From positions 1 to 55,995 of the forward strand of contig NZ_LMMT01000022.1 in NCBI RefSeq assembly GCF_001422365.1: a DNA stretch of 55,995 nucleotides, read 5' to 3'. Under the pieces are notes generated by a model that saw only the letters and a program-made list of their open reading frames with translations, was not told the DNA's origin and made no database searches. This document shows, piece by piece, positions 17,312 through 25,724 of the stretch. This DNA is from Pseudorhodoferax sp. Leaf265 (lineage in GTDB: Bacteria > Pseudomonadota > Gammaproteobacteria > Burkholderiales > Burkholderiaceae_C). The translations under genes and the position numbers were made by a program. The stretch's first letter is position 1; every line of letters begins with the position of its first letter.

Positions 17312-18676
17312 CTACGGGCGATCCCGCGGCACCACGCGCGTGTCCAGCGCCGCTGGCATGTAGTCGGGCACAAAGGTGCAGCCGGCACCGAACTGCGCCT
17401 CGAAGCCGGGGCATTGCTGCGCGATCTCGGCCGGCGTGGGCTTGGCGCCCTGCTCCACCCAGCGCAGCAGCGCGGCCAGCAGCGCGGGATACGTCGGATC
17501 GCTGATGTAGCTGTGCGTGCCCTCGCGCGTGAAGGTCTGTACCAGGCGCGCGCCGCTGCCGCCGTTCTCCATGGTCTGGCGGAAGTAGGCGTCCAGTTCG
17601 ACGAAGGCGGTCGGGTCGCTGATCCACTTGGTGCTCATCACCGGCACCGGGATGCGACCGGTGGGGTCGGTGTCGGCCGCGAAGCGCTGCACGGCCGCGG
17701 GGTCGGCGCGGTAGCGCGCCACGCCGGCGTTCAGCGCCGCATCGTCGGCCGAACCACTGTAGACCGCGCCGGTGTTGCCGAAGGGGCTGGCGCCGCCCAT
17801 GCGCTTGGCCACCACGTCCTGGAAGTGGAAGGTGCCCCAGTTCAGGTGCGACTGGATGGCGCTGGCCGGGATGCGGACTACGCGGGAGATGGTGTCGACC
17901 TTGGCCTGCTGCGCGGGGGTGCGCTGCGCGGCTGGCAGGTTCAGGCCCAGGCACTCGGCCGTGCGCGCATTGAGGTCCGCCTGCGTCATCGTCACGCCGG
18001 CCGGCAGGCCGATGTTGAGCGGGTACTGCGCCTCGCTGGGCCGCGGATGGTTGTTGCACAGGTACTGGTAGACCACGCGCAGGTCGGTGCGGAAGTCGTA
18101 GGAGCGCGTGCCGCCGGCCAGCACGCCGCTGGTCAGCAGCACGGCGTCGTAGGGCTGGCTGCCCACGGTCTCGGCCGTGAACATCTCGGCCGCCTTGGCC
18201 GCCACGCCCGCGCCCCAGGACTGGCCGTGCAGGATGGTGCGCTGCGGCCGCGCCACGTGCTCGCGGAAGATGCGGCGCAGGCGTTCGGTGTCCTCGGCCG
18301 CGGCGCGCACCTCCACGCCGCCCTGGCGGAAGGTCGAGCCGGCCCAGGCATAGCCGGCCTTGACCATGATGGCCCAGCGGGTGAGGTCTTCGGTGGCGCG
18401 CTCCATGGTGGGCGCGTCCAGGCTGGGGCCGCCGTGCGCGTGCAGCACGAGATGGCCATTCCAGTCCTGCGGCATGGCGATCAGGTAGTGGGCCCCGGCC
18501 GAATCCTGGCCCTGCAGGCAGCGCGCGCTGGCCGGCACGGCCGACGGGCAGGTGGCGGCCTGCGGCGCCGCTTCGTCGGGGCCGTCGTCGCCGCCGCAGG
18601 CGCCGAGCAGCAGGCCACTGGCCAGCAGGACGCCCAGGCGGACGAGCGGATGGAACGCGTGAGTGGGCAATGCCAT
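17312..18676 (-). CDS. Secreted alpha/beta-hydrolase lipoprotein
   Basis: A 454-residue protein with a lipoprotein signal (LGVLLASGLLLGACGGDDG) and therefore probably membrane-anchored in the periplasm or outer membrane. The alpha/beta-hydrolase marks are an oxyanion-loop-like HLVLHAHGGPSLD and the nucleophile elbow TILHGQSWGAGVAAK (Ser in GQSWG). A likely catalytic His is in FTREGTHSYISDP near residue 395. The start at 18676 is preferred over 18700 because the signal peptide follows it. It may hydrolyse an ester or oligomer, but the substrate cannot be read from the sequence. It is divergent from the LysR gene. Confidence 0.78.
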   Translation of the reverse strand: MALPTHAFHPLVRLGVLLASGLLLGACGGDDGPDEAAPQAATCPSAVPASARCLQGQDSAGAHYLIAMPQDWNGHLVLHAHGGPSLDAPTMERATEDLTRWAIMVKAGYAWAGSTFRQGGVEVRAAAEDTERLRRIFREHVARPQRTILHGQSWGAGVAAKAAEMFTAETVGSQPYDAVLLTSGVLAGGTRSYDFRTDLRVVYQYLCNNHPRPSEAQYPLNIGLPAGVTMTQADLNARTAECLGLNLPAAQRTPAQQAKVDTISRVVRIPASAIQSHLNWGTFHFQDVVAKRMGGASPFGNTGAVYSGSADDAALNAGVARYRADPAAVQRFAADTDPTGRIPVPVMSTKWISDPTAFVELDAYFRQTMENGGSGARLVQTFTREGTHSYISDPTYPALLAALLRWVEQGAKPTPAEIAQQCPGFEAQFGAGCTFVPDYMPAALDTRVVPRDRP

Positions 18677-18773
18677 GGTGTCTCCAATGTGTTGTCGCAA
18701 GCCGGCGCGATCCTAGGCATCGCCCGCGCAGATGGCAAAGACCCGATCCGTCTCCTGTCGATATGATGAAGAT

Positions 18774-19712
18774 ATGGATCTGCGCCAGCTCCGCTACTTC
18801 CTGGCCGTGGCCCGGGCCGGCCACATCACGCGCGCGGCCGAGGAGCTGGGCATGCAGCAGCCTCCGCTGAGCCAGCAGATCAAGGCACTGGAGACCGAGC
18901 TGGGCATGCCGCTGTTCCAGCGCCATCCGCGCGGCGTGCGCCTGACCGATGCCGGCCAGCGCCTGCAGGACGAGGCCGGCCGCCTGCTGGCCGATTTCGA
19001 TGCCATGCGCGCGCGCATGCTGTCGCTCAGCGACGGGCGGCATGGCCCGCTGTCGGTCGGCTTCACGAGTTCGGCCGCCGCCCATGCCTTCACGCCCGAG
19101 ACGCTCCGCGCCTGCCGCAGCCGCTACCCGGGTATCGAGCTGACCGTGCACGAGAACAATGCCGCCGAGATCACCGAGGCCGTGGCCGCCGCGCGGTTGC
19201 ACTGCGGCTTCCTGCGCGTGCCGGTGTCCGCGCCGCCCGGCGTGGTGCTGCAGCAGCTGCTCAGCGAACCGGCGGTGCTGGCCGTGCCGCGCGGCCATGC
19301 ACTGGCCCGTACGGCGGCCTGCGCGGCGCTGCACGACCTGCAGGACCAGCCGCTGGTGCTGGTGCGGCGGCCCGGCGCACCGGGGCTGTACGCCAACCTG
19401 CTGGCGCTGTGCGCGCAGCAGGGCGTGCGCGTGCGCATCGCCGCCGAGGTCGAGCGCATGATGACCAACCTGAACCTGGTCGCGGCCGGCGCCGGCATCT
19501 CGGTGGTGCCGGCATCCATGCGCGGCGTGCACGCGCACGCCGTCGTCTACCGCGCGCTGGAACCCGCGGCCGGGCTCGACGCACCCCTGACCCTGGCCTG
19601 GCGCGAGGCCGACCGCGGCGGGCCCACGGCCACCTTCGTCGCGCTGGTGCAGCGGCTGGCCGCCGCGCACCGCCGCAAGGCGCAGCGCAGCCTGGACCGG
19701 GCGCCCGCATGA
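18774..19712 (+). CDS. LysR-family transcriptional regulator
   Basis: A 312-residue LysR regulator. The N-terminal winged helix begins MDLRQLRYFLAVARAGHITR and contains AAEELGMQQPPLSQQIKALE. The effector-binding domain starts near 90 (GPLSVGFTSSAAAHAFTPET). It overlaps the following Bug gene by ATGA, an unusual arrangement in which the regulator and a solute receptor share one transcript. The 97-base gap to the divergent hydrolase gene is its likely operator region, so it may control both directions. Confidence 0.92.
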   Translation: MDLRQLRYFLAVARAGHITRAAEELGMQQPPLSQQIKALETELGMPLFQRHPRGVRLTDAGQRLQDEAGRLLADFDAMRARMLSLSDGRHGPLSVGFTSSAAAHAFTPETLRACRSRYPGIELTVHENNAAEITEAVAAARLHCGFLRVPVSAPPGVVLQQLLSEPAVLAVPRGHALARTAACAALHDLQDQPLVLVRRPGAPGLYANLLALCAQQGVRVRIAAEVERMMTNLNLVAAGAGISVVPASMRGVHAHAVVYRALEPAAGLDAPLTLAWREADRGGPTATFVALVQRLAAAHRRKAQRSLDRAPA

Positions 19713-20656
19713 CCGCGCGCCGCAAGCTGCTGCTGGGCACCGCCGCCGCGCTGTGCGCACCGGCCCTCGCCAGCACACCCTGGCCCAGCCGGCCACTGCG
19801 CCTGCTGGTGGCCTACGCGACCGGCGGCGTCAGCGACGACATCACGCGCGTGCTGGCCGAGCGCATGGCCCAGCGCATCGGCGTGCCGGTGGTGGTGGAG
19901 AACCGCGCCGGTGCCGGCGGCGCCCTGGCCATGGCTGCGCTGGCGCGGGCGCCGGCCGATGGCCACACGCTGTGCTTCTCGGCCATCACGCCGCTCACGG
20001 TGGCGCCGCTGCTGGGCCCGGTGCGCTACGACGCCCAGCGCGACATCGCACCCGTGGCCGGTGTGATGTCCACGCCGGTGCTGGTGGTGGCCACGCCGGC
20101 GCTGGCCGCGCGCGATCTACCCGAGGCCCTGGCGCGCGCCGGCACCAGCGGCCTGCGCTGGGCCAGTTCGGGCCTGGGCACCACCGGCCACCTGGTCATG
20201 GAGCAGGTGCGCCGCGCCAGCGGCGTGGCCATCACCCATGTGCCCTACAAGGGCGGCAGCCAGCAGATCAGCGACGCCCTGGGCGGTCAGTTCGAGCTGC
20301 TCTCCACCAACGTCGGCACGGTGCAGCTGGGCCATGTGCGCAAGGGGCGGCTGCAGGCACTCGCGGTCGGCGCCCCGGCGCGCGTGCCCGTGCTGCCCGC
20401 GGTGCAGACCCTGGCCGAGGCCGGCTTCCCCGGCGCCAACCTGTGGTCGCTGTTTGGCCTGTTCGCACCGGGCGACACGCCCACCGACCTGCGCGAGCAG
20501 ATCAACACCGAGGTCAACGCCGTGCTGTCCGAGCCGGCGATGCAGCAGCGGCTCGTGGCCGTGAACAACCTGCCGCTGCTGGACAGCCCGCGTGGCTTCG
20601 CGCAGCGCATCGCGCAGGAGGCGGCGGTGCACCGGGAGCTGTTGCAGCAGCGTTGA
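19709..20656 (+). CDS. Bug-family periplasmic solute-binding protein
   Basis: A 315-residue receptor with a signal peptide that starts MTARRKLLLGTAAALCAPAL (cut near ALAS). The Bug fold is seen in WPSRPLRLLVAYATGGVSDD, VPVVVENRAGAGGALAMAAL, ASSGLGTTGHLVMEQ and HVPYKGGSQQISDALGG. It is translationally coupled to the LysR gene. There is no tctAB directly beside it, although tctB–tctA starts 3 kb downstream. Orphan Bug proteins can supply distant transporters or act in sensing. The ligand is not predictable. Confidence 0.92.
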   Translation: MTARRKLLLGTAAALCAPALASTPWPSRPLRLLVAYATGGVSDDITRVLAERMAQRIGVPVVVENRAGAGGALAMAALARAPADGHTLCFSAITPLTVAPLLGPVRYDAQRDIAPVAGVMSTPVLVVATPALAARDLPEALARAGTSGLRWASSGLGTTGHLVMEQVRRASGVAITHVPYKGGSQQISDALGGQFELLSTNVGTVQLGHVRKGRLQALAVGAPARVPVLPAVQTLAEAGFPGANLWSLFGLFAPGDTPTDLREQINTEVNAVLSEPAMQQRLVAVNNLPLLDSPRGFAQRIAQEAAVHRELLQQR

Positions 20657-20657
20657 G

Positions 20658-22265
20658 TCAGGGGATCGCGTCGATGCGCTCGGCGCGGTGCTCGCCGTTC
20701 TGATGCAGCACCAGCGCGTCGATGCGGCCATCGGCGTCGCGCACGAACTGCAGCTCGGCCGGCACCACCTCGTAGAAGTAGCGGTCGCGCTGGCCCGGCC
20801 GCGCGAACACCGGGAACGCCGGCTGTTGCCCCAGCCGCGCGATCAGCTGGCCGGGCTCGGCGCGGATGCTGAACTCGGCACCGTTGCCCAGGCGGTAGCG
20901 ACCCACGGCATCGGCCAGGTCTGACTGCGCAGGGATGGCCATGCCCACAGCGCCTGCGCTGCGCAGCGCACGCTGCTCCGAGCCGCCCTGTTGCACCCTG
21001 AGCTGTGCCGGTTCGGCCTGGGTGTCGAACTGGAACAGCAGGCCGCGCTCGGGCCGCGCGAAGCGGCCCGCCCCAACGGGCACCAGCGGCGCGAAGCCCA
21101 GCCGGCCTCCCCGCGCATACAGCTGGCCTTCGTGCAACAGCACACGGAACGGCGTGCCGTCGCCGCTGCGGTATTCGCCGACCAGGGGCGCCAGTTCGGC
21201 CGGCGCCACGGCGACGGGCTCGGAGGGCACAGGGAACAGTGCCGCCAGCACGCGGCCACGCAGCGTGGGCAGGGCCGCGCGTGCATTGCTCGCGCTGGCC
21301 GCCAGCACCTGCCGGCCTTCGGGCATCAGCATCCACAGCGTGCGGTAACCGCCGGTCAGACCATCGTGCAGGTACACGCGGCGCTCCGGCGGGCCCAGGA
21401 TCAGGATGCCGTAGCCGATCTCGCCGCCCGCGTAGCGGCCCAGCGGCGTCAGCAGGCGTTCGGCCGCGGGGCCGAGCGGCCCTTCGCGGCCAGCCAGCAA
21501 GGCCTGGCCGAAGCGCAACAGGTCGGCCGTGCTGGAGCGCAGCGCGCCGGCACCGGCGTAGGCATCCATGTCCCACAGCGGGGCCGCGGCTTCGCCCTCG
21601 AAAGCCGGCAGCATGCGCGCGCGCTGCGTGGCATCCAGCGTCTGCACGGTGTCGTGCAGGCCCAGGGGCACGGCGATGCGCTCGCGCACCAGCGTCTCCC
21701 AAGGCTGGCCGTGGTGCAGGGCCAGCAGGTTGCCGAGCAAGGCCATGCCCAGGTTGCTGTAGCGCGGCGCGCAGGGCGGCTGGCCGGCCAGCACCAGCTG
21801 CGGCAGTGCATCCCAGAGCTGCGTGGGCGTCAGCGTGCGGATCTCGGCCACCGCGTCGGGGCCGTCGGCCGCCAGCGTGCGCGGCAGGCAGGCGCTGTGC
21901 GTGACCAGCTGGCGCAGCGTGAGCGCGGCCACCGGCGTGCCCTGCGTCTGGCGCGGCAGTCGCTGGCCCAGCGTGTCGTCCAGCGAGAGCTCGCCGCGCT
22001 CCACGGCCTGGGCCAGCAGCAGGCCCGTGAACACCTTGCTGACCGAGCCGATCTCGAACAGCGCGTGGTCGGCGTCGATGGCGCGCGCGGGCTGGCTGGC
22101 ACTGCCGCGCAGGACCTGCGCACCGCGCGCGACCGCGACGACGGCGGCGCCGCGCTCACCGCCCAGCAGCTGCCCGGCCAGACGGTCCGGGTCGGGCAGC
22201 TCCGGCAGCGGCTGCGCCAGCACCGCGCCGGTGCACAGCGCGAGCCACCAGGCCCGCAGCCTCAA
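20658..22265 (-). CDS. Class C beta-lactamase-like serine hydrolase (penicillin-binding-protein fold)
   Basis: A 535-residue exported protein with signal peptide LRAWWLALCTGAVLAQP. It has the SxxK nucleophile (FEIGSVSKVFTG, about residue 73), the YxN motif (RYSNLGMALLG) and an HxG-type third motif (YLHDGLTGGYRT). Two lipocalin-like C-terminal parts follow, with QRDRYFYEVVPAELQFVRDA near the end. It may be an esterase or peptidase rather than a true beta-lactamase. The start is a TTG at 22265 that overlaps the TGA of the upstream gene as TTGA; no better start is seen before the signal sequence. Confidence 0.82.
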   Translation of the reverse strand: MRLRAWWLALCTGAVLAQPLPELPDPDRLAGQLLGGERGAAVVAVARGAQVLRGSASQPARAIDADHALFEIGSVSKVFTGLLLAQAVERGELSLDDTLGQRLPRQTQGTPVAALTLRQLVTHSACLPRTLAADGPDAVAEIRTLTPTQLWDALPQLVLAGQPPCAPRYSNLGMALLGNLLALHHGQPWETLVRERIAVPLGLHDTVQTLDATQRARMLPAFEGEAAAPLWDMDAYAGAGALRSSTADLLRFGQALLAGREGPLGPAAERLLTPLGRYAGGEIGYGILILGPPERRVYLHDGLTGGYRTLWMLMPEGRQVLAASASNARAALPTLRGRVLAALFPVPSEPVAVAPAELAPLVGEYRSGDGTPFRVLLHEGQLYARGGRLGFAPLVPVGAGRFARPERGLLFQFDTQAEPAQLRVQQGGSEQRALRSAGAVGMAIPAQSDLADAVGRYRLGNGAEFSIRAEPGQLIARLGQQPAFPVFARPGQRDRYFYEVVPAELQFVRDADGRIDALVLHQNGEHRAERIDAIP

Positions 22266-22951
22266 GCCGGCTCCATGCCCTGGCGCTGCTTGGCCTCGGT
22301 GGCGGCCGGCGCGGCGAAGAAGGCCAGCAGCGCACGCGCGGCGTCCGGCTGGCTCGCCATGGCCGCGATGCCGCCCGAGAACACGGTGGTGATCTGCACG
22401 GCCGGCGGCAGCGGGCCCAGCAGGGCGATGCCTTGCAGGTGGATCAGCTCGGCCAACTGCTGGAAGCCCAGCGCGGCCTCCCCCTTGGCCACCAGCGAGC
22501 CCACGGGCACGCCGGGCGGCGCCTGCACGGTGCGGCTTTGCAACTGCTCGGCAACGCCCCAGCGCTCGAACAGCTTGACCAGTTGCACGCCGCTGGGGCC
22601 GGTGGAATAGCTGATGCTGGGTGCGGCCAGCACGGCGGCCTTCAAGGCCTCCTCGCTGGCGATGTCGGGCCGGGGCGCGCCAGCGCGCACGGCCACGGCC
22701 ACGCCCGAACGCACGATGTCCACGCGGCTGCCGGCGTGCACGGCGCCGCCAGCGATGAGCTTGTCGATGGCGTCCTGCGCCAGCATCACGAGGTCAAAGG
22801 GCTCGCCGGCCTGCACGCGCTTGGCGGCATCGACGCCGCCCACCGACTCGAGCGCGATGTCCACCGCGTGGTCTTTCTGGTAGAGCGCGACGAGTTCGGC
22901 CAGCACCTGCTTGGTGGCCATCGAGGAAATGATCTTGAGCGTGGAGGCCAT
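22262..22951 (-). CDS. ModA-like substrate-binding domain protein without signal peptide
   Basis: A 229-residue type II periplasmic-binding fold related to molybdate receptors (LKIISSMATKQVLAELVALY, then GEPFDLVMLAQDAIDKL, and ISYSTGPSGVQLVKLFERWG). It starts directly on the first beta strand with no signal peptide, and the ribosome-binding site AGGAGA sits correctly upstream, so the short N-terminus seems real. It would then be cytoplasmic. It is coupled to the downstream serine hydrolase gene. The ligand is unknown; no molybdate permease or ATPase is nearby. Confidence 0.8.
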   Translation of the reverse strand: MASTLKIISSMATKQVLAELVALYQKDHAVDIALESVGGVDAAKRVQAGEPFDLVMLAQDAIDKLIAGGAVHAGSRVDIVRSGVAVAVRAGAPRPDIASEEALKAAVLAAPSISYSTGPSGVQLVKLFERWGVAEQLQSRTVQAPPGVPVGSLVAKGEAALGFQQLAELIHLQGIALLGPLPPAVQITTVFSGGIAAMASQPDAARALLAFFAAPAATEAKQRQGMEPA

Positions 22952-22996
22952 GGGCCCGTCTCCTGCAGGGTGTTGACGGGGCGGATTATCGGAGCG

Positions 22997-23413
22997 TCAA
23001 CCGCGGATCTTCGCCGCGATGCGCACGGCCTCGTTGAGCGTGGTCAGCTGCTCGGCATGCAGCGCGGCAAGCCGGGCCAGTTTCTGCCGGCCGGCCGGCA
23101 GCAGATGCACCTCGACCTGGCGCCGGTCCGTGGCGCTCGCATGGCGCTCGACGAGGCCGGCTTCCTCGCAGCGCGTGACCAGCGCCACCACACCATGCGG
23201 CTGGGCCTGCAGGCAGTCCGCCAGCTCGCCGATGGTGGCCCACTCGCGCTCGGCAAAGCCCTGGGTGTGCAGCAGCAGTTGGTACTGCAGCGCCGTGATG
23301 CCCTCGGCGCGTGCAGCGTCCTCGCTGAAGCGCAGGAAGCGGCGCAGCTGGTAGCGAAAGTCGGACAGCGCCTCGTAGCGCTGCTTGTCGGTTGCCCCCT
23401 TGCGGTCGGCCAT
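22997..23413 (-). CDS. MarR-family transcriptional regulator
   Basis: A 138-residue winged-helix regulator. The recognition region is WATIGELADCLQAQPHGVVA and the wing is LVERHASATDRRQVEVHLLP, both typical of MarR. It is divergent from tctB–tctA across a 240-base gap that contains a good inverted repeat, so it probably controls that transporter and perhaps its own operon with the two genes downstream. The effector is likely a small aromatic or organic acid, by family habit only. Confidence 0.9.
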   Translation of the reverse strand: MADRKGATDKQRYEALSDFRYQLRRFLRFSEDAARAEGITALQYQLLLHTQGFAEREWATIGELADCLQAQPHGVVALVTRCEEAGLVERHASATDRRQVEVHLLPAGRQKLARLAALHAEQLTTLNEAVRIAAKIRG

Positions 23414-23507
23414 GGCGGTCCTCGTCCTCTTCTTTGTCCCGAAATATTAGCAGTGCAAGTCGTACGGAAATCGGTGGAAGTCCCGAGTCGGATGTACGTG
23501 AAATTAC

Positions 23508-23540
23508 TCATGTTGTGATGAACTTCACCTCATAACATGA
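23508..23540. promoter_or_regulatory. Inverted-repeat operator candidate between marR and tctB
   Basis: Arms TCATGTTGTGATG (23508–23520) and CCTCATAACATGA (23528–23540) match at 11 of 13 positions as an inverted repeat with a 7-base spacer. The local sequence is noticeably more AT-rich than its surroundings. The site is about 95 bases upstream of marR and 113 bases upstream of tctB. This is the expected place and form for a MarR-dimer operator. The rest of the gap is pyrimidine-rich and shows no clear ribosome-binding site for tctB. Confidence 0.6.
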
Positions 23541-23653
23541 TGTATCTGACTGGAACCTGACCCCACGGGTCGTCCGTTCCTGCCGTGGTGTCGCAGCCCT
23601 CTTGCCAGTGCCGGCTGCGCCCGTCCCTCCACCCCATTCCTCCCGTCTCACAC

Positions 23654-24142
23654 ATGCAGATCAAGAGTCGCAAGGACTTCGTGTCCGGATTGATGTTCAT
23701 GGGCTTCGGCGCCGCCTTCTCGCTGGGCGCCTTCAACTACACCGTCGGCAATGCCGCGCGCATGGGCCCGGGCTACTTCCCGATGCTGCTGGGGGCGCTG
23801 CTGGCCGGCATGGGCGCGTTCGTGTTGCTGGGCTCGCTGCGCTCGCAGCGCACGGACGGCGGCAGGATCGGCGCCATCGCCTGGAAGCCGCTGCTCTACA
23901 TCGTCGGGGCCAACCTGGCCTTTGGCGTGCTGCTGGGCGGCGTGCCTTCGCTGGGCATCCCGGCCATGGGACTGATCGCGGCGATTTTCGCGGCGGTGAT
24001 CATCTCCAGCATGGCGGGCAGCCGCTACGTGTTCCGCGGCTCGCTCGTGCTGGCCGTGATCCTGGCCATCGGCAGCTACCTGACCTTCGTGATGGGGCTG
24101 AGCCTGCAGTTCCAGGTCTGGCCTTCCTTCATCACGGGCTGA
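23654..24142 (+). CDS. tctB: Tripartite tricarboxylate transporter small membrane subunit TctB
   Basis: A 162-residue membrane protein with about four or five hydrophobic helices (LMFMGFGAAFSLGAF, FPMLLGALLAGMGAFVLLGS, LLYIVGANLAFGVLLGG, then two more). It begins with the TctB-like motif IKSRKDFVSGLMFM and contains ARMGPGYFPMLLG, the best-conserved TctB segment. TctB supports the large channel subunit TctA. tctA starts eight bases after its stop. No strong ribosome-binding site precedes the start at 23654. Confidence 0.9.
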   Translation: MQIKSRKDFVSGLMFMGFGAAFSLGAFNYTVGNAARMGPGYFPMLLGALLAGMGAFVLLGSLRSQRTDGGRIGAIAWKPLLYIVGANLAFGVLLGGVPSLGIPAMGLIAAIFAAVIISSMAGSRYVFRGSLVLAVILAIGSYLTFVMGLSLQFQVWPSFITG

Positions 24143-24150
24143 GAAGCACC

Positions 24151-25665
24151 ATGGAACTGCTCGACCACCTCTCGCTCGGCTTCAGCGCGGCTTTCACGCT
24201 GCAGAACCTGCTCTACGCCTTCATCGGCTGCCTGCTGGGCACGCTGATCGGCGTGCTGCCCGGCGTCGGCCCGGTGGCCACCATCGCCATGCTGCTGCCC
24301 GCCACCTACGCGCTGCCCCCCGTGGCGGCGCTGATCATGTTGGCCGGCATTTACTACGGCTCGCAGTACGGGGGCTCCACCACGGCCATCTTGGTCAACC
24401 TGCCCGGCGAATCGTCCTCGGTCGTGACCGTCATCGACGGCCACCAGATGGCCAAGAAGGGCCGGGCCGGCGCGGCGCTCGCGGCGGCCGGCCTGGGCTC
24501 GTTCTTCGCGGGCAGCGTGGCCACGCTGGTGCTGGCCGCGTTCGCGCCGCCGCTGACCGAGATCGCTTTCAAGTTCGGCCCGGCCGAGTACTTCTCGCTG
24601 ATGGTGCTGGGGCTGATCGGCGCCGTGGTGCTGGCCTCGGGCTCGCTGCTCAAGGCCATCAGCATGATCGTGCTGGGCCTGCTGTTCGGCCTGGTCGGCA
24701 CCGACGTGAACTCGGGCGTGGCGCGTTACAGCTTCGACATCCCCGAACTGACCGACGGCATCAGCTTCATCGCCATCGCCATGGGCGTGTTCGGCTATGG
24801 CGAGATCATCGCCAACCTCGGCAAGCCCGAGGAGGAGCGCGAGGTCTTCACCACCAAGCTCAAGGGCATCTGGCCGACGGCGCAGGACTTCAAGGACATG
24901 ACCCCGGCGATCCTGCGCGGCACGGTGCTGGGCAGCTCCATGGGCATCCTGCCCGGCGGCGGCTCGCTGCTGTCGGCATTCGCCTCGTACGCGCTGGAAA
25001 AGAAACTCAAGCTGCGCACCGGCGAAGTGCCGTTCGGCGAAGGCAACATCCGGGGCGTCGCCGGGCCCGAATCGGCCAACAACGCGGGCGCGCAGACCTC
25101 GTTCATCCCGCTGTTGACGCTGGGCATCCCCGGCAACGCTGTGATGGCGCTGATGGTGGGCGCGATGACCATCCACAACATCCAGCCGGGCCCGCAGGTC
25201 ATGACCAGCAACCCGGAACTGTTCTGGGGCCTGATCGCCTCGATGTGGATCGGCAACGCCATGCTGATCATCCTGAACCTGCCGCTGATCGGCATCTGGA
25301 TCAAGCTGCTGTCCGTGCCCTACCACTGGCTGTTCCCGGCCATCGTGCTGTTCTGCGCCATCGGCGTGTACTCGACCAACAACAACACCTTCGACGTCTG
25401 GATGCTGGGCTGGTTCGGCATCCTGGGCTACATCTTCCACAAGCTCGAGTGCGAGCCCGCGCCGCTGCTGCTCGGCCTGATCCTGGGGCCGATGATGGAA
25501 GAGAACCTGCGCCGCGCGCTGCTGCTCTCCCGCGGCGACTGGGGCGTGTTCGTCACGCGGCCGATCTCGGCGGCCCTGCTGATCGGTGCGGTGCTGCTGC
25601 TGGCCATCGTGCTGCTGCCGGCGGTGCGCAGCAAGCGCGAGGAAGCCTTCGTCGAAGAGGGCTGA
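24151..25665 (+). CDS. tctA: Tripartite tricarboxylate transporter large permease TctA
   Basis: A 504-residue polytopic permease. Family marks are GVLPGVGPVATIAMLLPATY, YYGSQYGGSTTAILVNLPGE, a second half with GILPGGGSLLSAFASY and PESANNAGAQTSFIPLLTLG, where the paired halves form the carboxylate pathway. It works with TctB and a Bug receptor to import di- or tricarboxylates using an ion gradient. No tctC follows; the nearest Bug gene ends 3.5 kb upstream. Length is normal for TctA. Confidence 0.95.
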   Translation: MELLDHLSLGFSAAFTLQNLLYAFIGCLLGTLIGVLPGVGPVATIAMLLPATYALPPVAALIMLAGIYYGSQYGGSTTAILVNLPGESSSVVTVIDGHQMAKKGRAGAALAAAGLGSFFAGSVATLVLAAFAPPLTEIAFKFGPAEYFSLMVLGLIGAVVLASGSLLKAISMIVLGLLFGLVGTDVNSGVARYSFDIPELTDGISFIAIAMGVFGYGEIIANLGKPEEEREVFTTKLKGIWPTAQDFKDMTPAILRGTVLGSSMGILPGGGSLLSAFASYALEKKLKLRTGEVPFGEGNIRGVAGPESANNAGAQTSFIPLLTLGIPGNAVMALMVGAMTIHNIQPGPQVMTSNPELFWGLIASMWIGNAMLIILNLPLIGIWIKLLSVPYHWLFPAIVLFCAIGVYSTNNNTFDVWMLGWFGILGYIFHKLECEPAPLLLGLILGPMMEENLRRALLLSRGDWGVFVTRPISAALLIGAVLLLAIVLLPAVRSKREEAFVEEG

Positions 25666-25685
25666 GCGCCTGGCCCGCCCCTGCC

Positions 25686-25714
25686 GGCCCGGCTTCCGCC
25701 CAGGAAGCCGGGCC
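25686..25714. terminator. Hairpin between convergent tctA and the spermidine-synthase-like gene
   Basis: A perfect 12-base-pair stem (ggcccggcttcc / ggaagccgggcc) with loop gccca lies in the 59-base gap between the two convergent stops. There is no long T-run on either side, so it may serve as a weak bidirectional terminator or as a 3'-end stabilising structure. Confidence 0.65.
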
Positions 25715-25724
25715 GTTCCTGCGT

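Noticed and set aside
13158-17363. Open frame of 1401 codons on the plus strand opposite the PAS kinase and into the regulator
   Set aside because: It repeats with the PAS duplications only because it is their complement, and it has no start signal or domain.
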